NCBI GenBank assembly: GCA_964439595.1 | Contig: CAYTOK010000013.1 | Location: 1-64,000 of the forward strand | DNA length: 64,000 bases | Direction: 5' to 3' | From: CAIJXB01 sp964439595 | GTDB lineage: Bacteria > Chlamydiota > Chlamydiia > Chlamydiales > Rhabdochlamydiaceae | Part shown: positions 9,635 through 19,409 of the stretch, piece by piece | Position numbering within the stretch: the stretch's first letter is position 1 | How the letters are laid out: every line of letters begins with the position of its first letter | Translations under genes and position numbers: made by a program | Notes under the pieces: model-generated | Databases searched by the model: none | What the model saw: the letters and a program-made list of their open reading frames with translations, nothing else | What the model was told of the DNA's origin: nothing

Positions 9635-9654
9635 GCCGCGTTTACACGCGCGGC
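9635..9654. terminator. bidirectional hairpin between convergent genes
   Basis: GCCGCG (9635-9640) and CGCGGC (9649-9654) form a perfect 6-bp GC stem with an 8-nt loop between the stop codons of two convergent genes. It is GC-rich against an AT-rich background, which suits a shared terminator, though the T-runs are short. Confidence 0.5.
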
Positions 9655-9658
9655 CTAG

Positions 9659-12600
9659 CTAAGTTTCTCCATCGGACGCCTCAGGAGATGTGGAGTCCCC
9701 AAGCACCTCACCACCAGATCTACCTCCACCTGGTTTCGAAAGATCTCCATTCTTCCATTTCCTTTTTTCTTCCTCCGATATAGAGGCAAAAGACATTATC
9801 CTATCCAAAATAGAACCTGTCTCTCCTGCCTCTTTTAATCGGCTGCACATAGACAAGATAAAATTATTTTGCCACTCTTTTGAAAATGATAAATCGCTTA
9901 GCCCTTCAGCTACCTCATACACCTCTCCAAACTTTTTCTGCTTTATTAATACATCACACATTTGACCTAACTTATCTGACACCTCTTGGATTTGTGATAA
10001 ATTTAGAGGCATACCACCCTTATCACGCAGGTCAAGCATTTGTAAAGCTAGCCAAATATCACCTTTTTCTAGGCAGTTATCAGCAGCAGTAAAAGCTGCA
10101 GATTTTTTTTCATCAAATGACAGTTTCTTATCTTTTTCAACTAAAGCATCTATTTCAGGGCTTCCCTTATCAAGAGCTTTCAAAATACTCTCTATTTCAA
10201 ATGTCTTCGAAGTCCCATTAACACCTTTTTTCAAGGGTAAAGGACTTATTACATTAGGGCCTATTTTAGGAACCCTTGCTGCAGACTCCGCTAAAGACCT
10301 CTGAATCTCACGCTCTAATGCTTGTCTCGCGTCCCCTTTAGGTAGATTTTGCGCAACTGTCAGAGCTAATGAAAATTTACCTAACTTGCATAACTCCATA
10401 GATATTAACTGAATACCCATCTGCCTTACCTCCTTAATAAGGCTTTCTTCAATATCTAAGGTAAACAATCCATCAATTACCTCTTTAATCTGAGATAGCT
10501 CTATTCCCCCGTTTCTTTTATCCCCTTCTTCTATTAATATCATAGCAAGCTCTAGTGCTAAATCTTCTCTTTTTTGATAGCTAGAAGACCATGCGCGGAG
10601 CACTTCTTGTACCTTTGCAATAGCCCCCTCAAAATCTCCCTTACGGACAATCTCTCTAAAGATGCTCTTAGATCTCTCAACTACTTTGTTACGTAAAACA
10701 TCAGCCTTACCTTTATCAGAAATTAAATCCGTAACTTCCAATGCTTTTCCCAGCCTTTCGCAAGCTATAAGCCTTTGACAGATCTCTATAAAAGCTTTCT
10801 CTTTGATCTCTTTAATAGACAAAAGCTTAGCGCTTTCAACACAAGTAGTAAAGTCGTGATCAGACTTTGCCAGCTTCACCATTTCCAATACTTCTCCGTA
10901 AGCAGCACTATACGTTTTCTCAAGAAGGGATCTTAACCCATCCCAAGTCTTTGTATAGCGGTCTTGACAAGTTTCAGTGACCTCTCTTGGTATGCTCTCA
11001 AGCAAAGCTGAAAAGCGCTCAAGTGAAATATCTGTAAAGACACCTATTGCGCCATCACAAATATCTAGTATCGCTCTTGCTTTAACCATCGGAGTAGTCA
11101 TAGCTTGAGAAGCTTGGATAGCAAGGTCAAATTCCCCCTTTGAAACCAATCCCTGAGAGACAAGTCTAAGCCTAGCATCTTTTACTATGGGGGATAAAGT
11201 AGAGTCCTTTAATCTATTTATCGCCTCTTCTTCCTTACCTTCTTCCACCAACTGAAGACAGACATTCAATAAATCCTGGAAGGGGGCTTCTTCAGAATTC
11301 AACTCCTTTTCATTTGTAGCTATCAAATTGCCCAGTTTTATCGTATCACTTAGAGTGGCAATCTGAAGCTGCTCTAGCCTTTTTTCAATAGCTAGAAGCA
11401 TTTCTCCTTTAATACAAGAAGAATCCATGTTTTCAGCCATCTCAATGCAACCCTCAATAGTATCTTTAAAGTCATCCTGCTCCAATAAAGCTAGTAACTC
11501 TTGATATTCTTGATATCCATAAGGAAGGCTATCTTTGCCGGGAGCCGATATAGAACTACCGCTAGAAATTGGCGAAAAACTGAAAGGGTCTTTTTTTAAT
11601 AACTCAGCTTTTGACTGTTTTTTTCTGCCAAAAAACCTGTCTGCAACCTTTTGAAGAAAACCTCCACCAGAACCCTCTACGCCAACATTGGAATTTTCTC
11701 CGGAAGGCTCCTCCCCCCTTTTTATTCCAAAAGAAAACTCTGAAGTTACCGCGTTATCGTCTAACTTTAAACTATCACCATAATCCGGCTCGAATAAACT
11801 TGACCTCTCCTCATTCGATTCTCTGAGGTAATCAGGAACATACCTACTCCCTGGCAGAGATCTATCTTCAAAACTGCCACTTACTTTAGAAGCTTCTTGC
11901 TCTTTAAGGGTTTTTTCTAAAGCAAGCGTACCTACGTTGTTCACAAAAACATAATTAATCCTTTGAAGAAGCCCTGATTTTCGAGTAACCTTCTCATGAA
12001 ATTTTGCTAATGCATCAGATAAACCTTGTAATTCTTCTCTTGAAACTCCTTTCGGCTTATTTGTAATAAGGTCCAGGATTAAGCTTTCGACCTCCTGAAC
12101 CGAGGAGGCTAGGGACGGATTCCCTCCTCCTGATATCATAACTCTATTAGTTTCGATCTCCCTGCTGATTCTTATATAATAATTCTCTTTTTCTGCTACC
12201 CCAAGTAATGCAGTTTCAAGCTCTTTAACTACCCTATGCCACAAGACTTCCTGGTCATCCTGTGAAAAAAACCTACTTTCAGCATAGGAAACCTTAGTAC
12301 TTTCTTGCCTAATAACCTTTTTCTCCTCTTTGATAGCTTTTTCTAGTGCCTGTGTGCCCACATTGCGGACGAAGGCATATTTAATCTTCCCCCAAACAGT
12401 CAATTTTTTATCAACTTTTTGATGAAATTGCCCTAATGCCCCGGATAACTCCTCCAAAACTGCAGGTGAAACCCCCTGAGGCCTCTCTTGAATAAACCGC
12501 TTGATAAAGCTTTCAACCTTTTCAACCGAAAAATCTAGGCTTCGACCGTTTATTAATAAGGCCTCGTTCCCGACTATACTTATATAATGGGCATCCTTCT

Positions 12601-12691
12601 CCGCTGCAATCACTAAATAGGTTGCAAGGTCTTGTGCTTTCCTTTCCCAATCTTGGGCCCAAAAGCTGCTTTCTAAAATCGAGTAACCCAT
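9659..12691 (-). CDS. large helical protein with duplicated N-terminal module
   Basis: A 1010-residue protein of unknown function with a strong SD (AAGGAG, 7 nt before ATG). The N-terminal 270 residues contain two copies of one module, about 12-122 and 147-265. Matching landmarks are PQGVSPAVLEELSGALGQFH versus PKGVSREELQGLSDALAKFH and YAFVRNVGTQALEKAIKEE versus YVFVNNVGTLALEKTLKEQ. A low-complexity, charged linker follows (about 270-400). The rest is a helical solenoid with TPR-like turns (LVEEGKEEEAINRLKD, KGEFDLAIQASQAMTTP, CKLGKFSLALTVAQNLPKG). No signal peptide or membrane segment is seen, so it is cytosolic or exported by a signal-independent route. A scaffold or effector role is only a guess. 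Confidence 0.7.
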   Translation of the reverse strand: MGYSILESSFWAQDWERKAQDLATYLVIAAEKDAHYISIVGNEALLINGRSLDFSVEKVESFIKRFIQERPQGVSPAVLEELSGALGQFHQKVDKKLTVWGKIKYAFVRNVGTQALEKAIKEEKKVIRQESTKVSYAESRFFSQDDQEVLWHRVVKELETALLGVAEKENYYIRISREIETNRVMISGGGNPSLASSVQEVESLILDLITNKPKGVSREELQGLSDALAKFHEKVTRKSGLLQRINYVFVNNVGTLALEKTLKEQEASKVSGSFEDRSLPGSRYVPDYLRESNEERSSLFEPDYGDSLKLDDNAVTSEFSFGIKRGEEPSGENSNVGVEGSGGGFLQKVADRFFGRKKQSKAELLKKDPFSFSPISSGSSISAPGKDSLPYGYQEYQELLALLEQDDFKDTIEGCIEMAENMDSSCIKGEMLLAIEKRLEQLQIATLSDTIKLGNLIATNEKELNSEEAPFQDLLNVCLQLVEEGKEEEAINRLKDSTLSPIVKDARLRLVSQGLVSKGEFDLAIQASQAMTTPMVKARAILDICDGAIGVFTDISLERFSALLESIPREVTETCQDRYTKTWDGLRSLLEKTYSAAYGEVLEMVKLAKSDHDFTTCVESAKLLSIKEIKEKAFIEICQRLIACERLGKALEVTDLISDKGKADVLRNKVVERSKSIFREIVRKGDFEGAIAKVQEVLRAWSSSYQKREDLALELAMILIEEGDKRNGGIELSQIKEVIDGLFTLDIEESLIKEVRQMGIQLISMELCKLGKFSLALTVAQNLPKGDARQALEREIQRSLAESAARVPKIGPNVISPLPLKKGVNGTSKTFEIESILKALDKGSPEIDALVEKDKKLSFDEKKSAAFTAADNCLEKGDIWLALQMLDLRDKGGMPLNLSQIQEVSDKLGQMCDVLIKQKKFGEVYEVAEGLSDLSFSKEWQNNFILSMCSRLKEAGETGSILDRIMSFASISEEEKRKWKNGDLSKPGGGRSGGEVLGDSTSPEASDGET

Positions 12692-12823
12692 ATATAACTC
12701 CTTTTTATTTTCATTTAAACATCACTATAAAAATAAATAAATAAATTAAATATAGCTACAAACTCAAACTATTACAAATAAACAAGTAAAGTTAATAAGT
12801 GCAAAAACAGAACGGAATGAATC

Positions 12824-12839
12824 CGAGAAGAATTTCTCG
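12824..12839. promoter_or_regulatory. palindrome upstream of the opp operon
   Basis: CGAGAA-GAAT-TTCTCG is a perfect 6-bp inverted repeat ending 54 nt before the oppB start. It is directly followed by TTTATAAG, which could serve as a -10 region. Its place suggests an operator or a small leader hairpin. No regulator is identified. Confidence 0.3.
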
Positions 12840-12893
12840 TTTATAAGATTTTCTAAAGAAGGCCCTAAATTCCTTTACCTGAAGGATTCTCTC

Positions 12894-13895
12894 ATGGTAT
12901 GTTACATGAATAAGACACTACCCAGTTACTTACTTATGCAAAAACGTTACTTAGATTGGCTGTTTTTTTTTACTAGAAAAATCCTTATTTTTATTTTCTC
13001 TCTTTTTCTTGTGATAACAGCTACCTTTTTTCTTATGCATGCGATCCCCGGTGATCCGTTCACGCAAGATAAGGCGCTCCCTGAAGAAATATTAAAAGCT
13101 ATGCAGGCACATTTTGGTCTTGATAAGCCTCTTTTCTTTCAATACATAGAATATCTTAAAGGACTTTGTCATTTCGATTTAGGCCCTTCTTTAAAATACC
13201 AAGACAGGCAGGTCTCTGAAATTATACTAGAAGGATTCCCTGTTTCCTTATGTCTTGGCTTAGAAGCTCTTTTTATATCTATTTTCTTTGGCCTCACTTT
13301 AGGCTCCCTTTCCTCCTTTAAGGAAGGGAAATGGCAGGATAAGGCTCTTCTTTTTATTTCTACTTTGGGTATTTCCATTCCAAGTTTCTTACTTGCCACT
13401 TTTTTTCAATATCTTTTTGCCATGAAATTAAACCTATTCCCTGTGGCTAGATGGGGAACATTTATGCAATCTGTCCTCCCAGCGCTTTCCCTTGCCGCAT
13501 TGCCTACTTCTTTTATCGCAAGGCTCTCTAGAGCAAATATGATTGAAGTCCTCTATCAAGATTATATCTTGACAGCCAGAGCCAAAGGTCTTTCTTCTTT
13601 ACGCATTTTGACACACCACGTCTTAAAAAATGCATTTCTTCCGATAGCGGCATACCTAGGGCCCCTAACAGCTTCTATTTTAACAGGAGGATTTGCTGTA
13701 GAAAAAATCTTCGGAATCCCTGGACTCGGACAGTGGTTTGTTTTGAGTATAATGAATAGGGATTATACAGTAATCATGGGGACAACAATTTTTTATAGCG
13801 CAATCTTAATGAGTTGTATATTTATTGTTGACCTATTTTCAGCCTTCTTAGATCCTAGAATCTCTACAAAAAAGCAACCCAACATTTTTTTATGA
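12894..13895 (+). CDS. oppB: oligopeptide/dipeptide ABC transporter permease, OppB/DppB type
   Basis: A 333-residue inner-membrane permease. ATG 12894 is supported by GAAGGA 7 nt upstream; a second ATG lies four codons in. The N-terminal membrane segment (about 25-48) is followed by the hallmark MHAIPGDPF and the TM block of binding-protein-dependent permeases. The EAA loop is clear in DYILTARAKGLSSLRILTHH, where the permease contacts the ATPase. With OppC it forms the channel for peptide import, a major amino-acid source for intracellular chlamydiae. Its stop overlaps the oppC start (ATGA), indicating translational coupling. The order B-C-DF is as expected. Confidence 0.9.
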   Translation: MVCYMNKTLPSYLLMQKRYLDWLFFFTRKILIFIFSLFLVITATFFLMHAIPGDPFTQDKALPEEILKAMQAHFGLDKPLFFQYIEYLKGLCHFDLGPSLKYQDRQVSEIILEGFPVSLCLGLEALFISIFFGLTLGSLSSFKEGKWQDKALLFISTLGISIPSFLLATFFQYLFAMKLNLFPVARWGTFMQSVLPALSLAALPTSFIARLSRANMIEVLYQDYILTARAKGLSSLRILTHHVLKNAFLPIAAYLGPLTASILTGGFAVEKIFGIPGLGQWFVLSIMNRDYTVIMGTTIFYSAILMSCIFIVDLFSAFLDPRISTKKQPNIFL

Positions 13896-14737
13896 GTACT
13901 ATACTCTATAATCCTTCTTCTTCCCGTTTATTTTGGAAAAATAAACTAGCAACTTTTGGGCTTATTACTCTCATTTTACTCACACTCTTTGCTATCATCG
14001 GTCCTATGCTCACCCCATATACCTACTATGAAACGCATTTAAGCCTAAAAAACACCCCGCCCTGCTCTTTATTTTGGTTTGGTACAGATGAACTTGGCAG
14101 GGACCTATTCACTCGCATTTGGTGGGGTGCTCGGATCTCTTTATTTGTTGGTATCGGAGCCTCCTTAATAGATTTGCTAATAGGAGTTTTGTTTGGAGCT
14201 TTTGCTGCTTTATCCGGAGGTAAAATAGAAGAAATTTTGATGAGATTCGCAGATATTCTTTATTCAATCCCCTACCTTCTTGTTGTGATTTTACTCTCCG
14301 TAATTATCGGCCCTAGCTTGACATCAATTTTAATTGCATTAACATTTACCGGCTGGATCGGAATGGCCCGAATTATAAGAAGTCGCATTTTGCAGTTAAA
14401 ACAAATGGACTATATCAAAGCTTCTATTGCTTTGGGGGCAAGTAAAAAAAGAATCCTATTTTGTCACCTTATCCCTAACTGTTTAAACCAAATTTTAGTA
14501 ACAATAACCCTAACTATTCCCTCCGCCATCTTCGCAGAAGCATTTTTAAGTTTTTTGGGCCTTGGAGTACAAGCTCCTATTGCGAGCTTAGGCACTATGG
14601 CAAATGATGGCTTATCAGCTCTTAGGGTATATCCTTGGAGGCTATTTTTTCCAGCTGGATGCATTTGTCTTATTATTCTTTGTTTTTCTTTAGTTAGCGA
14701 AGGACTCCGCAGCGCTCTTGACTCAAGGTCCCTCTAA
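13892..14737 (+). CDS. oppC: oligopeptide/dipeptide ABC transporter permease, OppC/DppC type
   Basis: A 281-residue permease that begins at an ATGA overlap with oppB and ends in a TAATG overlap with the ATPase gene. Family features are the N-terminal segment NKLATFGLITLILLTLFAII, the periplasmic FGTDELGRDLFTRIWWGAR motif found in nearly all DppC/OppC proteins, and the EAA loop DYIKASIALGASKKRILFCH. About six membrane spans are expected. It pairs with OppB. Confidence 0.9.
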   Translation: MSTILYNPSSSRLFWKNKLATFGLITLILLTLFAIIGPMLTPYTYYETHLSLKNTPPCSLFWFGTDELGRDLFTRIWWGARISLFVGIGASLIDLLIGVLFGAFAALSGGKIEEILMRFADILYSIPYLLVVILLSVIIGPSLTSILIALTFTGWIGMARIIRSRILQLKQMDYIKASIALGASKKRILFCHLIPNCLNQILVTITLTIPSAIFAEAFLSFLGLGVQAPIASLGTMANDGLSALRVYPWRLFFPAGCICLIILCFSLVSEGLRSALDSRSL

Positions 14738-16509
14738 TGGCAGATCTTCTTACTGTAAAGAATCTAAAAGTAGATTTCCTACAAAAAGGAAAAGCGCCGC
14801 ATCGAGCCGTTTTAGGAGTAGATTTTTCTATACAAGAAGGAGAAATTATAGCTCTTGTCGGAGAAACAGGCTCTGGTAAAAGTGCTATAGCAAAAGCTCT
14901 ACTTAACCTCTTTCCCAAACATATCGCCGCACTAGAGGGTGAAATTCTTTTTGAAGGAAATAACTTATGCACTCTTCCAGAAAAAGAGCTAAATAGTATT
15001 CGTGGGAAAAAAATCAGTATGATTTTTCAAGATCCCATGACCTCTTTGAATCCAACTATGACAATTGGAAATCAAATTATTGAATCCTATCTGCAAACGT
15101 ATCCATCATCTTCTAAAAAAAAGGCCCTATCCCTAGCTATAAAATTACTTAATGATATAGGAGTTCCTGACGCTACAAGTAGAATAAAAGAATACCCACA
15201 CACATTAAGTGGAGGCATGAGACAGCGCGTTATGCTTGCTATGGCCCTTATCACAAACCCTAAGCTTCTTATAGCAGATGAGCCAACAACAGCACTCGAT
15301 GTAACAGTCCAAGCTTCTGTTCTTTCTCTGCTAAAAGCAACCCAAAAAAAGACCAATATGAGCATTTTGCTCATCACGCATGATCTTAGCGCTGTTGCCG
15401 GTTTCTGTGATAGAGTACTTGTCATGCAAGAGGGACAAATCGTGGAATCAGCTTCTATAGAAGACCTATTTTACCGTCCAAAGCACATCTATACAAAGCA
15501 TCTCCTCGAAATTCACCCTAAAATAAACCACACCAAATCCTCTAATGAGGTTTCTTTTAAAGAAAAAGCCGCACCTCTTATAGAAGTAAAGAACCTCTCT
15601 AAAGAATTTTCGGTAAAAGCTGGATGTATAAGAGCCTTAAAAAAGATTAATCTATCCATCTATCAAGGAGAAACCCTAGGCCTTGTCGGAGAAAGTGGCT
15701 GTGGCAAATCTACTCTTGGCAAAATCCTTGCAGGATTAGAATCTCCGACAGAAGGCTCTTTATATTTAGAAGGACACGACCCTTTTCTTTTAAGCCTTAA
15801 GGAAAAAAGTAAAAAAACACAAATGATCTTCCAAGATCCTTATGCTTCTTTAAACCCCAAGATGACCGTTACAAAAATCTTAAGCGAAGCTTTTGTTATC
15901 CACAAAATCCCTTTTTCTCTAGAAACCATAACTTCCCTTCTTTCTCTTGTTCATCTTCCATCTTCCTTTCTAAGCCGTTTCCCTCATGAGCTAAGTGGAG
16001 GACAGCGCCAACGTATCGGTATTGCAAGAGCTCTATCCCTTAACCCAAAATTCCTTGTCTGTGATGAGCCCATATCCGCATTAGATAATATCACCGGGGC
16101 CCAGATTCTAGAACTTCTACAAAACCTACAAAAATCTCTAGATCTAACCATCTTATTTATATCCCATGACCTTAGAGCTGTTAAATCTCTTGTATCGAAG
16201 GTTTGTGTCATGTATCTAGGGCAGATCATGGAATTTGGAAATATGGAAGACCTTTATGAAAATCCTCTACATCCTTATACAAATGCTCTTATTTCTGCTA
16301 TTCCCATACCAGATCCCTTCTTAGAAAAAAATCGCCTTAAAATTGTTTTAGAAGGGGAGATCCCAAGCCCTTTAAAGCACATTACAGGGTGCCCTTTCGT
16401 ATCAAGATGTCCCCTTAAAGAGCCCATCTGTCATAAATTGCGTCCTGAATATAGAGAAATATCTCCAGGAAGGTTCATTGCCTGTCATCTAGCAAAAGCA
16501 AATCCTTAA
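14737..16509 (+). CDS. oppD: fused OppD-OppF ATPase of peptide ABC transporter
   Basis: A 590-residue protein holding two complete ABC ATPase domains, as in YejF or GsiA, where many bacteria have separate OppD and OppF. The first half has GETGSGKS near residue 45, a QDPMTSLNP Q-loop and LSGGMRQR followed by LLIADEPTTALD. The second has GESGCGKS near 320, QDPYASLNP and LSGGQRQR followed by FLVCDEPISALD. The C-terminus carries the four-Cys peptide-transporter element (GCPFVSRCPLKEPIC, then CHLA). It powers peptide uptake through OppBC. No periplasmic peptide-binding protein is encoded in this operon or elsewhere in the window, so that component must lie elsewhere. The symbol refers to the D half. 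Confidence 0.9.
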   Translation: MADLLTVKNLKVDFLQKGKAPHRAVLGVDFSIQEGEIIALVGETGSGKSAIAKALLNLFPKHIAALEGEILFEGNNLCTLPEKELNSIRGKKISMIFQDPMTSLNPTMTIGNQIIESYLQTYPSSSKKKALSLAIKLLNDIGVPDATSRIKEYPHTLSGGMRQRVMLAMALITNPKLLIADEPTTALDVTVQASVLSLLKATQKKTNMSILLITHDLSAVAGFCDRVLVMQEGQIVESASIEDLFYRPKHIYTKHLLEIHPKINHTKSSNEVSFKEKAAPLIEVKNLSKEFSVKAGCIRALKKINLSIYQGETLGLVGESGCGKSTLGKILAGLESPTEGSLYLEGHDPFLLSLKEKSKKTQMIFQDPYASLNPKMTVTKILSEAFVIHKIPFSLETITSLLSLVHLPSSFLSRFPHELSGGQRQRIGIARALSLNPKFLVCDEPISALDNITGAQILELLQNLQKSLDLTILFISHDLRAVKSLVSKVCVMYLGQIMEFGNMEDLYENPLHPYTNALISAIPIPDPFLEKNRLKIVLEGEIPSPLKHITGCPFVSRCPLKEPICHKLRPEYREISPGRFIACHLAKANP

Positions 16510-16764
16510 GCAAAGATACATTCCGCTTTAGAAAAATTTACTAGCTTCGTAATAGCTCTAAGTTTGGGAATGCTATTCACTCCTTGCACACACCTATAAC
16601 AATACCACACTTTACAAATATAAAACCTTTCAGTCGAAGGCGATCCTTCTTGAATAAAAAAATAAAATGGAAATAAAAAATTTGACTTAAATTCGATGGA
16701 TTGATAGACAAGAAAATATATATTAGAAATTTTAAAAATATCTCCCAATATAAAAAAAGAACGT

Positions 16765-18690
16765 ATGACGAAAAAATTAGCAACAGAACCTCCTCCAGAC
16801 AATTCCTCTGACAGCTATTCTACTAATTTTTGGGCTAAAACCACCGAAAATGGTCTTTTTTCTACGCCTTCTTCTTATTCTTTACATCGCAAAAAAGAAC
16901 ATTCTTTTCAAAATCTTCTTCATCCTGTAGATGAATCCCCTGATTTTCATGACCCTTACTCTAATTTAAGCTTATTTCTTTCAGGTAAAATTAAAACAGA
17001 GATCCAAGAAACAAAAAAGAATGACAATTGCGAAGGAGGGGGAACCCTTCAAAAATGGACAATTAAACTCCAAGAGGAACTGATTAAAAAAATCACGCCT
17101 GAATTTCAAAAGAAATTCCCTCAATATAGACTTGGAGTAACCGCTGTTAAAAAAATCTGGGAGAAAATCCTTTTCTATACACAGCAGATCCAAGGAAAAT
17201 CAGAAGCAATCGGCCCTGATGGCAAGCTAAACATCAATTTCTTTATCCAAGAAAATCTAAGACAATACTTCCAACAAAAGGCTCTTTCTTTTTTAAATCC
17301 TTACCAATTTGCTCATCAAATTGCCTCTAAGATGAGTGAGTGTATTGCTACACTCGAAGGAACCAAACCAAAAATAGACCTTCTCACACAAACAGTGTGG
17401 TCTTTGCAAAAACATCTGCTCAATACTTATCCCCTTGCCGCTTTTAAGACACCGTATGACGAATTTGATCAGGTGGATAGCCTTATTGTAAAAACCATAC
17501 TGGAAACAACAGCAAAACACCCTTATATAGGGATGAATGAGTTAGAACATAAAACTAAAGAGGCCTTGCAGGCTCTTGAGGGTCTATCTAAACTTTCTTC
17601 TGCTGCGCAAATAACCTGCAATGTTTCTGCTATTCTTGCAGAAAAACTCTACGCATCCTCTTCATTCCATATTCTCTTTTTCACAGAGGAAAAAGAGGCT
17701 ATAGGCCATTTCATAAAAAAGCATAGCTCTCTTTATAAAAATACAATTACAGCGCCTCAGCTCCCTGACCTTGTAAGAAGACTTACCGCGCTCTACTCTC
17801 TAGCAAGTCACCTGCCAAAAACCATAGATCCAAGTATTTTTGCAGAAGCTATCAAAGCAAGCATCACTAATGCGATAGAAAAGCCCGCTCTACCACAAGC
17901 TGTTTACGCCTTTATTTCAGCAGAGCTATGGCTTCTTAAAGGAATTACAAAAGAAGAAGAAATTGTGTCTATTATTTCTGAAGCTTATAAGCACATCTCC
18001 CCTTTGCCTATATTAGGGCAAGAAGAAAAAGAACTTTTAGAAATTGTTATTTGGAAAACGCTAAGTGAAAGTGAAGGCTTTTTAGAAAAGCTTCCTTACC
18101 GCATAGGCCAAAAAATCGAAGAAGAGATTGCTCACACCTTAATTAAAGACCCCTTAAAAAGTTTTTCTGGCATAGTACAGGAAACAGTAGAGTTTTTTAG
18201 AAAGGCCAAAGACCTTACCGAAAATAAAAAATGGACTGAATCTGAAAAAAAAATCCACCTATGGTGTTTACAAGGTGATATGCTCTGTAGATCCATCTCT
18301 CTTAATCTTGATACACCCCTAGCAAAGATCATAGAAAACAAATGGCAAAGAGAGGGTGTAGCAACCCATCACTTTTCTTTTGTTAATGAAATATGCCAAG
18401 AATTTCTACGAAAATTCCCTACTACAACCATTTATATGGCTGAGCTAAACTCTAGAACATGGACACTATATAAATACATGTGGTTTACCTCCTTTTCCCA
18501 ACCAAATGAATCCACATTTGACCGCTTTATTAAATGGCATATGTTCTTTTTTAAAACTGCAGAAAAAAACCAGGATGAGCTCCTAAAAAAGCTAGAAGAA
18601 ACCTGTAAAAAATGTCTACCCCTAATCCCCTTTGACCACAAGTACGTCCTATCTCTTGTAGAATCTCTGCAAGAGAGTAAATACGCATAG
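16765..18690 (+). CDS. 641-residue helical protein of unknown function
   Basis: I do not recognise a family. The N-terminal 70 residues are polar and rich in Ser, Pro and Asn (for example EPPPDNSSDSYSTNFW). The rest is an alternating charged/hydrophobic helical pattern with no obvious membrane span or signal peptide. A disordered N-terminus ahead of a helical body is common in secreted chlamydial proteins, but this is only suggestive. Start ATG 16765 has no clear SD, and the gene is isolated by 255 nt from oppDF and 94 nt from the next gene. Antisense frames at 16506-16802 look like shadows. Confidence 0.6.
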   Translation: MTKKLATEPPPDNSSDSYSTNFWAKTTENGLFSTPSSYSLHRKKEHSFQNLLHPVDESPDFHDPYSNLSLFLSGKIKTEIQETKKNDNCEGGGTLQKWTIKLQEELIKKITPEFQKKFPQYRLGVTAVKKIWEKILFYTQQIQGKSEAIGPDGKLNINFFIQENLRQYFQQKALSFLNPYQFAHQIASKMSECIATLEGTKPKIDLLTQTVWSLQKHLLNTYPLAAFKTPYDEFDQVDSLIVKTILETTAKHPYIGMNELEHKTKEALQALEGLSKLSSAAQITCNVSAILAEKLYASSSFHILFFTEEKEAIGHFIKKHSSLYKNTITAPQLPDLVRRLTALYSLASHLPKTIDPSIFAEAIKASITNAIEKPALPQAVYAFISAELWLLKGITKEEEIVSIISEAYKHISPLPILGQEEKELLEIVIWKTLSESEGFLEKLPYRIGQKIEEEIAHTLIKDPLKSFSGIVQETVEFFRKAKDLTENKKWTESEKKIHLWCLQGDMLCRSISLNLDTPLAKIIENKWQREGVATHHFSFVNEICQEFLRKFPTTTIYMAELNSRTWTLYKYMWFTSFSQPNESTFDRFIKWHMFFFKTAEKNQDELLKKLEETCKKCLPLIPFDHKYVLSLVESLQESKYA

Positions 18691-18784
18691 TCCTAATTGA
18701 TATATATTTTGCACTTAATCCTATTTTCCTTTATTTTCTTACAACATAACAATTATTATAATTTTCAAGAGGACTCAAAAAAAA

Positions 18785-19408
18785 ATGAACAACAAGCAAT
18801 CTAAAGCAAAAAGAATTTTCGATATTTGCTTTAGCTCCCTTGTTTTTATTTTAGGGTGGCCTGTCTTCATCCTTATAGCGCTACTTATTAAATGCACATC
18901 GGAAGGGCCCTGTTTTTATGGAAGCATTCGAGTGGGCCGTTTTGGAAAAAAATTCACCTGCTGGAAATTCCGCACGATGCATAAAGAAGCTGACCTCCTC
19001 TTAAAAAATCATTTAGAGCAAAACCCCCTATCTCTAGTGGAATGGCAAAACAACTATAAGCTTAAAAATGATATTCGAATTACGAAAATAGGCAAATGGC
19101 TAAGAAAATCTTCCCTGGACGAGCTGCCTCAATTTTGGAATGTGTTAAAAGGTGATTTAAGCGTAGTTGGACCAAGGCCTGTAACAGAAGAAGAAGCCAA
19201 GCTCTTCTTAGAAAAAAAAGGAACTAAAATGTTCTCTTTACGTCCTGGATTAACGGGACTTTGGCAAACTTCAGGAAGAAGCAACTTATCCTATAGTGAA
19301 CGGTTGGATCTAGAAGAAAAATATATTAACACAAGGTCCTTTACTTTGGACCTTTTCCTTATTCTTAAAACTATTCCCCTTATGATCTTTCCTAAAGGAG
19401 CCTTTTAA
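18785..19408 (+). CDS. initiating sugar phosphate transferase (WcaJ/PF02397 type)
   Basis: A 207-residue monotopic membrane enzyme of the short bacterial sugar-transferase class. One membrane-associated segment (about residues 13-36) precedes the catalytic domain. Conserved blocks are KFTCWKFRTMHKEAD, LRKSSLDELPQFWNVLKGD, SVVGPRP and RPGLTGLWQTSGRS. These proteins move a hexose-1-phosphate from a nucleotide sugar to undecaprenyl phosphate, the first step of a surface glycan. The gene opens a compact operon with galE, which would supply or interconvert the UDP-sugar. No polymerase or flippase for a glycan lies nearby, so the product is unknown. Confidence 0.88.
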   Translation: MNNKQSKAKRIFDICFSSLVFILGWPVFILIALLIKCTSEGPCFYGSIRVGRFGKKFTCWKFRTMHKEADLLLKNHLEQNPLSLVEWQNNYKLKNDIRITKIGKWLRKSSLDELPQFWNVLKGDLSVVGPRPVTEEEAKLFLEKKGTKMFSLRPGLTGLWQTSGRSNLSYSERLDLEEKYINTRSFTLDLFLILKTIPLMIFPKGAF

Positions 19409-19409
19409 C

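Noticed and set aside
16506..16802. 98-codon minus-strand frame in the gap after oppDF
   Set aside because: Phe/Ile/Tyr-rich composition typical of AT-rich noncoding DNA and no SD.
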